A stretch of DNA of 64,000 nt. It comes from Echinometra lucunter (lineage: Eukaryota > Echinodermata > Echinoidea > Camarodonta > Echinometridae). Each line of letters begins with the position of its first letter. Within the stretch, counting starts at the first letter, position 1. Below the pieces are notes generated by a model. It worked only from the letters and a program-made list of their open reading frames with translations, made no database searches and had not been told where the DNA came from. Below are positions 1-12,764 of this stretch, one piece after another. The stretch lies in assembly GCA_029962745.1 (NCBI GenBank), contig CM057171.1, forward strand, positions 3,754,682 through 3,818,681. The letters run 5' to 3'. The position numbers and the translations under genes are program-made.

Positions 1-95
1 TTTAGTTTTCCAGGGCTCTTTTTGGCGTTTCGGGGGGGGGGGGGGGGATTCGCCCCGAACCCCCTTGTATATTTTTTCCTTGGAATGTGGTAAAC
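1..95. repeat. Poly-G containing repeat fragment (second copy at 49055-49135)
   Basis: TTTAGTTTTCCAGGGCTC followed by TTTTTGGCGTTTCG, a G run, then GATTCGCCCCGAACCCCCTTGTATATTTTTTCC. The same text, with a short G run, recurs at about 49062-49132, so this is an interspersed repeat cut by the left edge of the window. Confidence 0.8.
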
Positions 96-589
96 GTGCC
101 CTTTAGTTGACGATGCTCTACTGTGGAATAGCCTACCCCCCTCACTGTGAAATACCCAGAGTAAGAATGCATTTTGTTCTCAGTATTTGAAATGGTGTTC
201 TTCTGGGTAATAACTTCCCCCCACTCTTTGCGGGATGCAGATTAAGACTGTTGTTTGTATTCAAGATCAGTAGACGAAACAGAGTTGTTCAATATTGTTC
301 ATGAGTGGAAAAACACTAAATCCAACATGGTCACTTACATGTATATCAGATTATTACATGAACATGTTGATTTACGTAGTATGGAATAGAATAATGTTTA
401 AGTTAATTAAGTTCGTAAGTACTTATAATACTTGACCTGGTAATTTAACAGAAAGTTTGTGCTATTTTTGTAGTTTCCAGGCAAGTATATTTTGACATAT
501 CATATCCACACTTTTATCTAGATTATTATGGGGGGGGGGGGAGGGACTTCCATTTTTCATAAACTCAGTCATTAAGTTTTCGTTTCCTT

Positions 590-800
590 TCAATCCTGGT
601 TGCAAACTATTATTTTTAGTCTCATTCCCCATTTTCTTATTTTCACCAAATGTTGTTTTATTTTGTTTGATGTATTTAGCTACTTTTATTTTGTTTGTCA
701 TGGTTGTTGTCTTGTATGTATTTGTTTACAGGGCCTCCCTGAAAAAAAGTACTTGATTACTGACAGAGCCACCCTGTCGAAATAGATAAATAAATAAGAA
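590..800 (+). mobile_element. Probable LINE 3' end with ATAA tail
   Basis: A T-rich 3' UTR-like stretch leads to ACAGGGCCTCCCTG, ACAGAGCCACCCTG and a (ATAA)n tail at 783-796. The paired GGGCC..CCCTG / GCCACCCTG arrangement before an AATAAATAA tail is typical of LINE 3' ends in marine invertebrates. A related tail (GCCCTCATTG ... GAGGCTACCCT ... AATAAATAAATAA) occurs at about 8880-8970. No ORF is left. Confidence 0.5.
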
Positions 801-2109
801 TCTTAGTTTTTGACAGTCATCTAGCAGACTTAAGCAAATTCTTTTGGGAGTTTGATTGGCTGGCATGTTATCTGAAAATACTTACTCATTCCATGCATCG
901 AACTGAATATGGCACCACGGGGTGTTTCACAAAGCTGTACATAAAGATAACATGACTGTAAGAACGATTTAACTATGATTAGTGAAATGGAATGCCCAAA
1001 GTATTTTCCTGTTGTTTTAACAAGGTGTCAATGCAATTTCCATAATGTTGAATAATTTGTTGGCAAAAAGTATACTTAACATTTGAAATTTTTCATTGAA
1101 GATATTTCAAGTTTAGCTTATGTGATAAAATATGATTGGGAATCCCATTTGGCTTTCCATATTCATGTCATTTGTAAAGTCATGCATAACTTTGTGCACA
1201 ACTTCGTGACACCCCCCCCCCCCCCCCCCCCCCAGATTCCTTTGCTGCAGGTAATTATCGGTAAAGGTAATGACAGGTAATTATCAGTTAAGGAGAGGAG
1301 GGTACTGGAAATGGGTGAAACATTAAAGGTGGAGTCTTTTTTCCAAGGTCACCTGTCAAGTACTGAATTAAAGAAAAAAATGTTTCTTGGTTAAGCATGC
1401 AGAAAAACAGACTAAATAGATTAATATTATAGGTCACTGATAACCTTAAAGATGTGGACCTTCTGCCATTGAAATGATAAAAGGAGAAAGATTATATTGC
1501 ACTGTGATGATTAAGATGATGAAGATTGACAATGATATTAATTTGTGATGATGATCGGTTAGTTGATGGTTTAGTTTATCCGACTATAAAGAAAGCTTGT
1601 GTGTGCTTATGAGGAACAATTTGGAGGCTACAAAGGGACTTGGTAATGAGGGTGAATTCCTTAACAAAGGGCACTGGTAGATTGACTTGGTTTCAAAACC
1701 CAGACTTAGCAGTTACAAGACCATCAATCTAGACTTAAGTGAACCATTTTATCTCATGATAATGATGATGATGATGATGATGACGATTATGATGCTGATG
1801 TTGATGATGTTGGTGGTGATGATGATGATGATTAGGGTATTGATAGCAATAGTGATGAAGATGAGGTGTTAATGCTGACAGCGATGATTATTGTAATGAT
1901 GGTAATGTATTGATAATGATGATTATGATGATTATGATAATGATGATGAGGATGAAGATGATATGAATGAAAGTAATGAAGTGGTGATGATGGTGCTAAA
2001 ATGGATGAGTGACGTGCTGAAGAGGATCATAACATTAATGTTGATGGTGGTGATGATGATGATGGTGATGAAGATGAAGGTGTTAATGATGATGGTGATG
2101 ATAAGGGTT

Positions 2110-2412
2110 TAACCGATATGGAATTTTGCTGCAGATCCGATCCCTGATTTTTTTAAATCCGCATCGGCCTGATTCTGATTCTGATACCAATGCAGCGCAG
2201 AGCGTGGTTAAAGTAGAGATGAGTAATACAATAACAAAAATCTTGTCTGCTATCCCCGCAATGCAAAACAACATAGGGTCTAAGTGTAATTGCAACCGCC
2301 AAACATCTGTTGCTTGCATCGGTTCCGCATCGGCTCACCATCAAAATATTTACCGATTCCGCAGCCAAGAATCGGCAGTCACCGATCTCCGATGCAAATA
2401 TCAGTTATGCCC
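2110..2412. repeat. Non-GAT island inside the satellite
   Basis: About 300 bases of complex, GC-richer sequence interrupt the GAT repeat. They contain repeated CATCGG/CCGAT words (CCGCATCGGCC, GCATCGGTTCCGCATCGGC, AGAATCGGC, CACCGATCTCCGATGC) spread at both ends in opposite senses. This suggests an inserted element, but no clean termini or target duplication can be fixed. Confidence 0.45.
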
Positions 2413-5400
2413 CGGTGATGATGATGATGTTTATGGTGGTAACGGCAATGATAATGGCGATAATGATGGTAATGGTTATGATGATGAGAATGGCAGGCGA
2501 TAATTTGAATGAAAGGAATGAAAGTGGTGATGATAATGTTAAATAGGATGGGATATGCAGTGAAGAGGATCATAACAGCAGTAATGATGATGGTGATGAT
2601 GATAACTGTTGCTCGAATGTTAAAAAGTGTTGATGATGTAATGTTGAAGATAATAATGATGATGGTTATGATTATGATAATGACGGTTTTATGATGTTGA
2701 GGGTAGTGATGACATTAATAAATATTGCTTTGTGATGAAGATTGGTTTCAAACCCAGGACTTAGTCACAAGACACTCTAGACTTGCCGTGAACCATCACA
2801 TCTCTGATGATGACAATGATTATGATGTTGATGTTGATAATAATAATAATGGTGAGGATGATAATGATAATAGTGATGAAAATGATGGTGTTGATTATGA
2901 CGGTGATGATTATGATGATGGTGATTGGTTTCTAATGATAAAGTGTTGATGATGTAATGTTGTAAAAGATAATGATGAAGGGTGTGATGATTATGATAAT
3001 GATAGTTGTCATGGTGTTGAAGGTAATGATGAAATTAATGAATATTAAGTTGTGATGATGATCGGTTAGTTGATGGTTTAGTTTGCCTGATAACAAAGAA
3101 AGCTTATGTATGCTTATGAGGAAATTATTGGGAGGGGGTGTGTTACAAGGGACTTCGTATTGAAGGTGAATTCCTTAACAAAGGGCACTAACAGATTGAC
3201 TTGGTTTCTTACCTAGGACTTAGCAGTGACAAGACTATTGCTCTAGACTTGCAGTGAACCCTCTCATCTCTGATGATGATGGTGACAATGATTACGATGT
3301 TGTGGATGATGGTGGTGGTAGTGATGATGATGATGATGATGATGATGATGGTGAAAGTGGTGATGATGATCATGATGATGATGTTGATGATGGTGGTGGT
3401 GATAATGATGATGATGATGGTGGTGGTGGTGATGATGATGTTGATGATGGTGGTAATGATGGTGGTGGTGATGATGGTGCTGCTGGTGATAATGATGATG
3501 GTGCTGCTGGTGATGATGATGATGGTGTTCATGATGACGGTGATGATATAATGGTGATGAAGATGGTGAATGATTACAGTGATAATTATGATTATGATGA
3601 TGATGATGACGGTATTAATGATAATGTTTGATGATGATGTTGTTGGTGATGATGATGATAATTGTGATCAAGATGATGATGATGATGATGATGATGATTA
3701 TGATGTTGCTATTGATGGTGTTGATGATGATGATAATGGTGATGAAGTTGATAGTGTTAATGATGACCATGGTAATTATGATGATGACGGTTATGATAGT
3801 GGCGGTGAAGATGGTGCTAATGATGACAGTGATGATTATGATGATGATGATGATAATGATTACAGTAATTATTATGATAATTGTTATAATGATGAGAATG
3901 AAGGTGATTATTTGAAAGGAATGAAAGTTGTGATGATTGTGGTAAATGCCATGGGTTAAGAAGATCATAACAGTGATGATGATGATGATGATGATAATAG
4001 TGTGTGCATTGGAAAGTGTTGATTATTGTAATGGTGATGAATAGATAATGATGATGGTAATGATTATGATAATGATGGATTTTTTGTGATGTTAAAGGTA
4101 GTGATGAAATTAATATTAATTTGTAATGATGATCAGTTTATAGTTGATGGTTTAGTTTACACAAAGGGCACTGGCAGATCACCTTGGTTTCAAACCCAGG
4201 ACTTAGCAGTTACAAGACACTCCATACTTGCATTGAACCATTGCATCTTTGATTATGATGATGACAGTGATTATGATGTCGATGTTGATAATGAATGATG
4301 GCTGTGATGATGATGACGATAATGATGATGGCGTTATGATGTTGATGATGATGATGATGATGATGATTGGTTTCTAATGGTAAAGTGTTGATGATGTAAT
4401 TTTGTAAAAGATAGTGATGAAGGGTGTGATGATTATGATAATGATAGTTGTCATGGTGTTGAAGGTAATGATGAAATTAATGAATATTAAGTTGTGATGG
4501 TGATCAGTTAGTTGATGGTTTAGTTTGTCTGATAACAAAGAAAGCTTATGTATGCTTATGAGGAAGTATTGGGGGGGTGTTAAAAGGGACTTTGTAGTGA
4601 AGGTGAATTCCTTAACAAAGGGCACAAACAGATTGACTTGTTTCAAGACCATTGCTCTAGACTTGCAGTGAACCCTCTCATCTCTGATGATGATGGTGAC
4701 AATGATTATGATGTTGTGGATGATGATGGTGATGATGGTGAAGGTGGTGATGATGATGGTGGTGGTGATGGTGGTGGTGATGATGATCATAATGAAGATA
4801 GTGATGATGGTGGTGGTGATAATGATGATGATGGTGGTGGTGGTGATAATGATGATGGTGGTGGTGGTGATGATGGTGTTGATGGTGGTAATGACGATGG
4901 AATGATGGTGACTGTGCTGCTGGTGATGATGATGATGGTGGTGGTGGTGATGATGATGATGATGAAGATGAAGGTGTTAATGGTAATGATGATGATGATG
5001 ATGATGGTGCTGCTGGTGATGATGATGATGGTGTTCATGATGACGGTGATGATATAATGGTGATGAAGATGGTGAATGATTACAGTGATAATTATGATTA
5101 TGATGATGATGACGGTATTGATGATAATGTTTGATGATGATGATGATAATTGTGATCAAGATGATGATGATGATGATGATGATGATTATGATGTTGCTAT
5201 TGATGGTGTTGATGATGATGATAATGGGATGAAGTTGATAGTGTTAATGATGACCATGGTAATTGTGATGATGACGGTTGTGATGATGACGGTTATGATA
5301 GTGGTGATGAAGATGGTACTAATGATGACAGTGATGATAATGATGATGATGTGATAATGATTATAGTAATTATGATGATGATGGTTATAATGATGAGAAT

Positions 5401-6326
5401 GAAGGTGATAATTTGAAAGAAATGAAAGTGGTGATTGTGGTAAATGGCATGGGTAAAGAGGATCATAACAGTGATGATGATGATGATAATAGTGTGTACA
5501 TTGGAAAGTGTTGATGATGTAATGGTGATGAATAGATAATAATGATGATGGTAATGATTATGATAATAACTTTTGTTTCGTGATGTTAAAGGTAATGATG
5601 AAATTAATGAATATTAAGTTCTGATGGTGATCAGTTAGTTGATGGTTTAGTTTATCTGATAACAAAGAAAGCTTAATGCTTATGAGGAAGTATTGGGGGG
5701 GGGGGTGTTAAAAGGGACTTTGTAATGAAGGTGAATTCCTTAACAAAGGGCACAAACAGATTGACTTGGTTTCAAGACCATTGCTCTAGACTTGCAGTAA
5801 CCATCTCATCTCTGATGGTGATGGTGACGATGATTATGATGTGGATGATGATGGTGGTGGTGGTGTTGATGATGGTGGCGGTGGTGATGATGATGTTGAT
5901 GATGGTGGTGGTGGTGATTTTGTTGGTGGTGGTGGTGATGATGATGGAGTTGATGATTATCATGATGATGATAATGGTGATGGAGTTGATGGTGTTAATG
6001 ATGATGGTGATGATTATGATGATGATGATGACGGTAACAAAGTGATGATGATAATCGTGATAAAGTGGGTGCCAATGATTACAGTGACGATTATGATGAT
6101 GACGACGACCTTTATGACGTTGCTGTTCATGATGGTGTTGGTGATGATGATGAGGATAATTGTGATGAAAATGATGGTGTTAATGATGACGATGATGATG
6201 GTAATGATGATAGTGGTGATAATAATGCAGTGAACCATAGCATCTGTAATGATGGTGATGATGATGATGACAACGATTGTGATGTTGCAGTTGATGATGG
6301 TGTTGGTGATGATGATGGTGATGATA

Positions 6327-6628
6327 GAGATGCATTCAGATTTGATGTGATTTTGTGCCGCCAGTGCTAATGAACGCGCATTTACGGCAACGAGTCAACT
6401 CTCAAGTAAGAGAGCATTTTGTAAAAATTGTGCAAACAATCTGATGACAACAATTTTTGCGCTAACTTTTTAGGAATTTGATTGGTGTGCTTTTTTTTTT
6501 TCAGCCAGGCAGCAAACCAAAATGTGTTCTGCCTAGGTGACATTTCTTGGTCGCCCCTTACCATACCCCATAGACCTGTACATAAAAAATGTGGCGGCAC
6601 AAAGTCGCATCATATCTGAACGCACCTT
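6327..6628. mobile_element. MITE inserted in the GAT satellite (family also at 54547)
   Basis: About 302 bp with terminal inverted repeats of about 34 bp: the left end contains GCATTCAGATTTGATG and TTTGTGCCGCC, the right end GGCGGCACAAAG and CATATCTGAACGCACCTT. The interior (GTCAACTCTC, AAGAGAGCAT, TTTTTGCGCTAACTTTTTAG) is shared with the element at 54547-54906. GAT repeats flank both sides, so it landed in an existing satellite. Confidence 0.85.
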
Positions 6629-7832
6629 TATGGTGATGAAGATGATGATGTTAATGATGATGACGATGATTATCATGATGATGATGGTAATGATGATAAT
6701 GCAGTGAACTATCGCATCTGTGGTGATGATAATGATGGTGATTATGATGATGATGAGGATTAAGGTGATAGTTTGAATGAAAGTGGGATGATGATAGGGA
6801 TAGGATAAGCAGTGAAGAGGATCATAACAGTGATGATGATGATGGTGATATAGTGATTGTGCAAACGTTGGAAAGTGTTAATGATGGACTCTTGATGAAG
6901 TAAATGATGGTGGTGATGATTATGATGACAGTCATGGTGATGAAGGCAGTGATGAAATTATAAATATTATATTGTGATGATAATTGGTTAGTTTAGTTTA
7001 CTTGACTAGAAAGAAAGCTAATGTATGCTTATGAGTAAGTAATGGGAGGGGATGAATTCAAAGGGCATGCTAGCAGATCGACTTGGTTTCAAACCTTGGA
7101 CTTAGTTGTTCTAGTTGTTCTAGACTTGCAGTGAACCATCGCATCTCTGACAATGGTGATGATGATGATGGTGGTATTGGTTATGGTCAACATTGACAAT
7201 GATACTTAAACAAAAACTTAGTAATAATAGCAGAGCATAGCACTTTGAAGTGTTGTGTTGGTGCTATCATGGAACATTGATATTGGTCATTATGGTGTTA
7301 GTGATGATGGTGGTGACGACGATGCTGATGATGATAGAGATGTTAGTGATTATAGTCATAAGGATGTTGATTATGATTTATGTTAATGGTAATGATCGAA
7401 ATACTAATGATGATGATGATGATCATGATGATTTTACATTTCTGTCCCTATTGCTAGACTCTGCAAGCACAGGACTAATGTCTCCAGCAAGCACCCACTC
7501 CTGCTGTTGATGAGGATGGAGTCCCTTTAAACTGGTAAGAAGACAAGTTGAGAAAGTGATGGTAATCTGATTTTGTATGAGAGTAGAGATTAGGTTCCTC
7601 TCTCATGGTAACAGAAGACATCTTTGTTGTCATTTGATGATTTGAGACCCTCCAGATGATCCATGCTTTCCCTAGACAGAAAAAAAGAAAAATAGTTATG
7701 AGATGTCCTTATTTAAAATTCCTAGTGTCAACTAATGTACCTATGTGTATGCCTCTCCCATGCATTCACATGATACTGTTACTACTTGGACTTCTTTGCT
7801 TCTCTTGATTATGCTCCTCATGCAAGGCATAG

Positions 7833-8060
7833 AGGGAGTGAGTTGGCTCAGTTGGTAAAGCGTCTGCCTGTTGAACCAAAGATCGTGGGTTCGAGTCCAA
7901 CCCAGGCCTACGTTGTGTGTTATCGTGCCCCTCCCCTGTTTTATAGACGCAGGCTATGCTTCAATGGAAAACACTCCGTCCCTCGGATAGAACGTTAAAT
8001 GGAGGTCCTGTTAAATGGAGATCCTGTTTAAAGGAGAGTCACCACTTTTGCACGTTAAGA
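7833..8060 (+). mobile_element. tRNA-derived SINE, cut by assembly gap
   Basis: A tRNA-like head has an A box (TTGGCTCAGTTGGTAAAG) and a B box (GGGTTCGAGTCC). Acceptor and anticodon stems do not pair properly, so it is not a working tRNA gene. The body (CCTCGGATAGAACGTTAAATG, then TGCACGTTAAGA) is of a type common in marine invertebrate SINEs. The 3' end is lost in the gap at 8061. Confidence 0.75.
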
Positions 8061-8560
8061 NNNNNNNNNNNNNNNNNNNNNNNNNNNNNNNNNNNNNNNN
8101 NNNNNNNNNNNNNNNNNNNNNNNNNNNNNNNNNNNNNNNNNNNNNNNNNNNNNNNNNNNNNNNNNNNNNNNNNNNNNNNNNNNNNNNNNNNNNNNNNNNN
8201 NNNNNNNNNNNNNNNNNNNNNNNNNNNNNNNNNNNNNNNNNNNNNNNNNNNNNNNNNNNNNNNNNNNNNNNNNNNNNNNNNNNNNNNNNNNNNNNNNNNN
8301 NNNNNNNNNNNNNNNNNNNNNNNNNNNNNNNNNNNNNNNNNNNNNNNNNNNNNNNNNNNNNNNNNNNNNNNNNNNNNNNNNNNNNNNNNNNNNNNNNNNN
8401 NNNNNNNNNNNNNNNNNNNNNNNNNNNNNNNNNNNNNNNNNNNNNNNNNNNNNNNNNNNNNNNNNNNNNNNNNNNNNNNNNNNNNNNNNNNNNNNNNNNN
8501 NNNNNNNNNNNNNNNNNNNNNNNNNNNNNNNNNNNNNNNNNNNNNNNNNNNNNNNNNNNN
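8061..8560. other. Assembly gap (500 N)
   Basis: Exactly 500 unknown bases, a conventional placeholder size, so the true length is unknown. Reading frames of X residues across it have no meaning. Confidence 1.
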
Positions 8561-9131
8561 CTCCCCCTCTCTCTCCCCCTGTCTCTACTCTCTCATTCAT
8601 GTGGGTTCAAGTTATATACATAGATGTTTTTTTAAACTACAGTATGTAGGAGTGGGGGAAAAATATTGCCCATATTGCCCATATTGCCCATTTGAGGTAG
8701 GAAATGTGATAAATTTCGCCCGTAAGAAAATTCTGTATTGCTATGGGTTATTTACACAGATTGACATAGTAAAAAAGTAAAATGTTTACTCATTTATATA
8801 CATTTCCCTCTTTTGTTGCTGTTTGCTCCAATACCTGTAGTTTATATGCTTTGTTGTATGTCAGTCATGTATTGTTTTTTTATCCTGCAGCGCCCTCATT
8901 GAAAGCAGTTTTTAACTGAAGAGGCTACCCTACTTAAATAAAAATGTAAATAAAATAAATAAATAAATACATACCTGGCTTGGAGAATGTGACTGTGGAA
9001 TCTACCCAGCCCCAGCCTCTGAATCATCTAACCTCCCCATCCTCCCATCATCAGAAACCTGCAGATGGATCAGTAAGTGACCTTTGACCTTCAAAAACGT
9101 AGGTGGTTATTTATAGTTTATTGGTTATTGG

Positions 9132-9775
9132 TTATTCAGTTCAATTCAATTCAATTCAATTCAATTCAATTCAATTCAATTCAATTCAATTCAATTCAAA
9201 TTCATGGTTTATTTTGCAAAAAGCAGACATGGCAAAATACAAACAAAAAATGCACATGCTGCACAGCCAGAGGGCTGAAATGTATGTAGTAATAAATTAA
9301 GTAGAGTATGTGAAAATAGAACAAATCAGCGGTACACAAACATTTAAGAAATTAAATAGTTACAAAGTTTAAAAGGTTAAAAAGCTGGCCTGGTTACAAA
9401 AATACAATTTTGAAACTATACAAGATGAAACTGACATTGAGATTAACAAATGGGTTATAAAGGTCATTGATGATTAAGAAGGTGAATGAAATAGGGTATT
9501 GCACTTTGTTTGAAACGGGAGGTCTTACATTTATATTGGCTAAACTTTTGCATATTTCGTAAAATCATACCAGAATATTTTCGTTCAGGAATCCAGCCTG
9601 TACAGTGTGGGTTTTTTGTTAGAGATTCAGCAAAATCAAGAGATATTTTTTCTCGCCTTATTTCCAATCGTTCAAGTTGGCATCTTTTGACAACATCTTC
9701 ATAATCTATATAACTTTTACCTAAAATAATTTTACATACTCTTTTCTTGATTCTTTCTAAACTTCAACTTTGTTC
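9132..9775 (-). mobile_element. 5'-truncated LINE (CR1/L2-like) with ORF C-terminus, 3' UTR and pentamer tail
   Basis: Read on the minus strand, the region runs from a reverse-transcriptase ORF C-terminus through a 3' UTR to AATAAA and a (TTGAA)n tail. The protein part reads ERIKKRVCKIILGKSYIDYE, then LERLEIRREKISLDFAESLT, NPHCTGWIPE and finally SRFKQSAIPYFIHLLN and a stop at 9464. The pattern I.KR..KIILG...Y...L....L..RRE...L.FA..L.KN is the usual end of CR1/L2-like ORF2 proteins. The tail at 9136-9200 is the (TCAAT)n run on the + strand. A frame break near 9765 and the missing 5' part show it is dead. Confidence 0.8.
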
Positions 9776-10544
9776 TACAGTAAGATCTCCATTAAAAACA
9801 GGTGCACATACTCTAAAACAGGACGTATATACCAAACATATATTTGAATTAAGTCTAGAATGGGTAATTTGTAATGCTTGACCATTCTAAACCTATTTCT
9901 GTAATTCTACATCCTATACCTAGTCACTGGAATATGATATCTACTTCATTATATAGGGGGCTTTCTTTCTTTTTTCACTCACGCCCCATCACCCCCTGGC
10001 TACGCGCCTGCCGGTCGCAGAGAGCTGATAAACGGGGGGGGGGGGGGGCATATATTTTTTTTTTGCGTGTGTCGTAAAAACCATAGTAGGGGAGTAGGGG
10101 ACGCATAATTTCTTTTTTTGCGTGTGTCGTATAAACCATAGTAGGGGAGTAGGCGTATCCTATTATCCTATTACAGGTTTAAAAATTTCGCGACAAGCCA
10201 AAAAAAAAAAAAAGGTAAAAAATGGGCTGAAAAACACAAATTTTGGGTTGGGGGCAAGGTCCGCTCGCCTCCCCCCCCCCCCCGGGAATCCGCGCCTGGT
10301 GTCCACCTTGTAATGACAGTGACCCCCCCCCCCCCCCCCTCATGGGTTGGTTCTCTTTGCAGAATATGAATCAATGAATACATATATTTACATTCATACA
10401 TTAATATGCTCTTAATTTAAGTAGTAGTTTAGTTGATATAGGATAACATAAAAAACAAAAACAAAAAAGATGGCGTTGCATTGTTATCACTCTCATCTGA
10501 TTGCATGTGTATAGACAACTCAAAACAAAAGATAATGCTAGAGC

Positions 10545-11092
10545 AGGGGCGTAGATAGGGGGCCGGGGGCACGTGCCCCCCATGAATTTTGTGTGCCCCC
10601 CACAAAAATCATGAGGTAGGAAAAAAAAACAATCTGAAAAATAAAGCCCAAGTATCTCACTACCAGCAGGCAAAAAAAAAAAGCAATAGCGAAATGAGCC
10701 AGAAAGGCAAAAAATGTAGAATTTTGTAAGTGAGGATTTCAAAATTGTCTTGCTTGCTTCGCTCGCTCTTGATAGAAGCAGGATGGTTCGGTTCGAGACA
10801 GCATGGATCAGCGAGGTATATCCTATTTGGTACAGTGGTGACCAAATAGATCTATACCATTAAAAAAATTATAGGTCTAAACTGTATTTTGACGACAAAA
10901 TAAAAAAGTGGTTATTTTGGCTCACTCGCTTGCAAAATAGAAAATATTATGTGTGTGGGGGTGGGGGGGGAGTGCGTGTGTTTGCGTTTATGTATGTGCC
11001 CAAAAAATATTTTGGTTTCCCCCTACAAAATTTCAAAGCCCCCCGGTGCCCCCCTCCCCTACTGAAAAAAATCCTAACTACGCCAGTGTGCA
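10545..11092. mobile_element. Poly-G type inverted-repeat element
   Basis: The left end is AGGGGCGTAGATAGG followed by G-rich sequence; the right end, C-rich then CCTAACTACGCCAGTG. The ends pair as GGCGTAG...CTACGCC. The interior has two GCTTGCTTCGCTCGCTC-type hairpin words (near 10750 and 10920) and no coding capacity. An interior (GT) patch and G run lie near 10950. Confidence 0.6.
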
Positions 11093-11107
11093 AGAGTCGC
11101 TAGGTTT

Positions 11108-11152
<45 letters not shown>
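11108..11152. repeat. (GA)n microsatellite
   Basis: About 22 GA units. A complementary (CT)n patch lies at about 11225-11255 on the same strand, so the two could pair. Confidence 0.9.
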
Positions 11153-11154
<2 letters not shown>

Positions 11155-11978
11155 AGTGTCTATGAGTATGTGGTGGTGCTATGTCAGGAGACAAGGTACC
11201 ACCACACACTCACACACACTGCCATCTCTCTCATTCTCTCTCTCTCTCTCTCTGACAAACCAAACAAGTGCAAGATAGCTGACGAATGATAGAGGCTGAA
11301 AGTTTCTTAAACCGAGAGTCTCCCGTGTCCTTGCGTCATCACTAATTGTTAGGAGACACGGCCGTACAACATGGGGGGGACAGGGGCAGTTGCCAGCTAG
11401 AAATTTTCAAAGCCCCGCGTTTTTCTATTTTTCCCCTTATCTTATTGAGAATTTCCCCAAATTTCCCCCAAATGTGCACCAGCTCGTTCAATATCAATTC
11501 TGAAAATGCAAAAGCTCCGCTCAGTCGCTTCCGTGTTCCCTCAACATTGAATATACTCTTGCCCCCCTAGGAAAGAATTCCTGCTTACAGCCTTGTTAGG
11601 AGATGTAATTGCACTGTGACTGCTCTACACACAGGTAACTAGAAAAGAGTGGCATCAATGTCACCATGATCATCATTTATATAAAATAATCAGAATATTT
11701 ACAAATGATACTGAATAATACTACATACTATTACCTATAATACGGAAAATGCTAACAGGTACCATTGGAAATAATTCTGAAAATAGTACGAATAATAATA
11801 AAAAATAACGATAAACATTGTAATAACACCAATAAAACTAATGTAATAACACCAGTAAAACTAACAATATCAAGTATTAATAATACTGATAATAATACAG
11901 TTACAAAATAAGACTGGTAACAACATAATGAGTAAAACAAATCAATTGTTACCAATCTCATCTGATTGCATGTGTATA

Positions 11979-12764
11979 GACCAATTTCACGGCCGGTTTA
12001 TGTATTTGGCCCTCTATCGGCGACGCCATTGCTGCTGTGGGCAAGCGCGCTGACCGCGATTGGCTCTTTGTACAAAATGAATGCAAGATATGAGATATGC
12101 CCCGATATTGTTCCATTTACTTTATTCTAGATCAATAAAATAAAGCATGGATACATGGGTAGATGAGGTAAGACAATGGTCATATCTGACGGATGAAGGT
12201 ATGATGTATTTTTGTAATTTCGATGGTTTTTCAACTTAGTTTTGTCAGTAAAAGTTCGATTGCAGCATAGAAGCCGTAGTAAACGGGAGCCCTAAATCTT
12301 ACCCTGTTTACAAAGTCAAGTTTTCACTCATTAAACTTTACGCCAAAGTACATAATGATAATGTTTCTTGACTTAAAAGTCCCTTCTGTTGATGTTTTTA
12401 GCCACTGGCGACGAATTCCTTCACACTGCTTACGGAAAACTGTGTAGGGAGTACGGCTTCTCACACAAACAGGCTTCATGAGTCAAAAGCGAGTGAATTT
12501 CGCACTCAGTTAGCTTCCAATTTTTAAACTTTCTCTAATCCTTGTGGCATTTGAGCACCTGCACAGCTGCGACCTGAACTTCCCTGATAATTTCTCATTG
12601 CAAATATTAAAATAAATCTGCATATAATGGTCAAAATAGACAAAAAATCGAACGAATGTACATAACGCGCCATTGACTTGTGTACTATAAAAGTTGGAGC
12701 GCCCACCCCAGTATGTCGAACCGTGCCGAACAGTCTGCTGCCCTCTTGCGTTGTGAAATTGGTC
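11979..12764. mobile_element. 786-bp inverted-repeat element with TATA target duplication
   Basis: Ends are GACCAATTTCAC and GTGAAATTGGTC, a perfect 12-bp inverted repeat. Both sides carry TATA (11975-11978 and 12765-12768). The flanking text (CTCATCTGATTGCATGTG on the left, CTCAAAACAAAAGAT on the right) exists uninterrupted at about 10485-10535, which acts as a pre-insertion copy. No transposase is visible. Confidence 0.75.

Larger units (their letters stand above)
1500..7200. repeat. GAT/ATG-rich satellite with a higher-order repeat
   Basis: Nearly 6 kb of degenerate GATGATGGT-type repeats. A conserved non-GAT linker of about 200 bp recurs in it: GTTAGTTGATGGTTTAGTTT, AAGAAAGCTTATG, GTGAATTCCTTAACAAAGGG, TTGACTTGGTTTCAA and CTAGACTTGCAGTGAACC. 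Linkers are seen at about 1557, 3062, 4503, 5629 and 6977, with deleted forms near 2730 and 4131, giving a unit of about 1.1-1.5 kb. Blocks 3260-4100 and 4680-5590 are close copies. Poly-Asp, poly-Met and poly-Ile reading frames here are by-products of the repeat. Confidence 0.92.

Noticed and set aside
2126..6370. Long Asp-, Met- and Ile-rich open frames
   Set aside because: They are GAT/ATG repeats read in different frames; the same DNA gives poly-D, poly-M and poly-I, and none has a domain or splice context.
7833..7910. Functional tRNA gene
   Set aside because: A and B boxes are present, but acceptor and anticodon stems do not pair and a SINE body follows.
7956..8780. Frames crossing the N gaps (also at 20106-20949)
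   Set aside because: They consist mostly of unknown bases and say nothing about coding.
12147..12167. Short ATG exon (MDTWVDE) with GTAAGA donor
   Set aside because: It lies inside the 786-bp inverted-repeat element, is only seven codons, and no partner exon was found.
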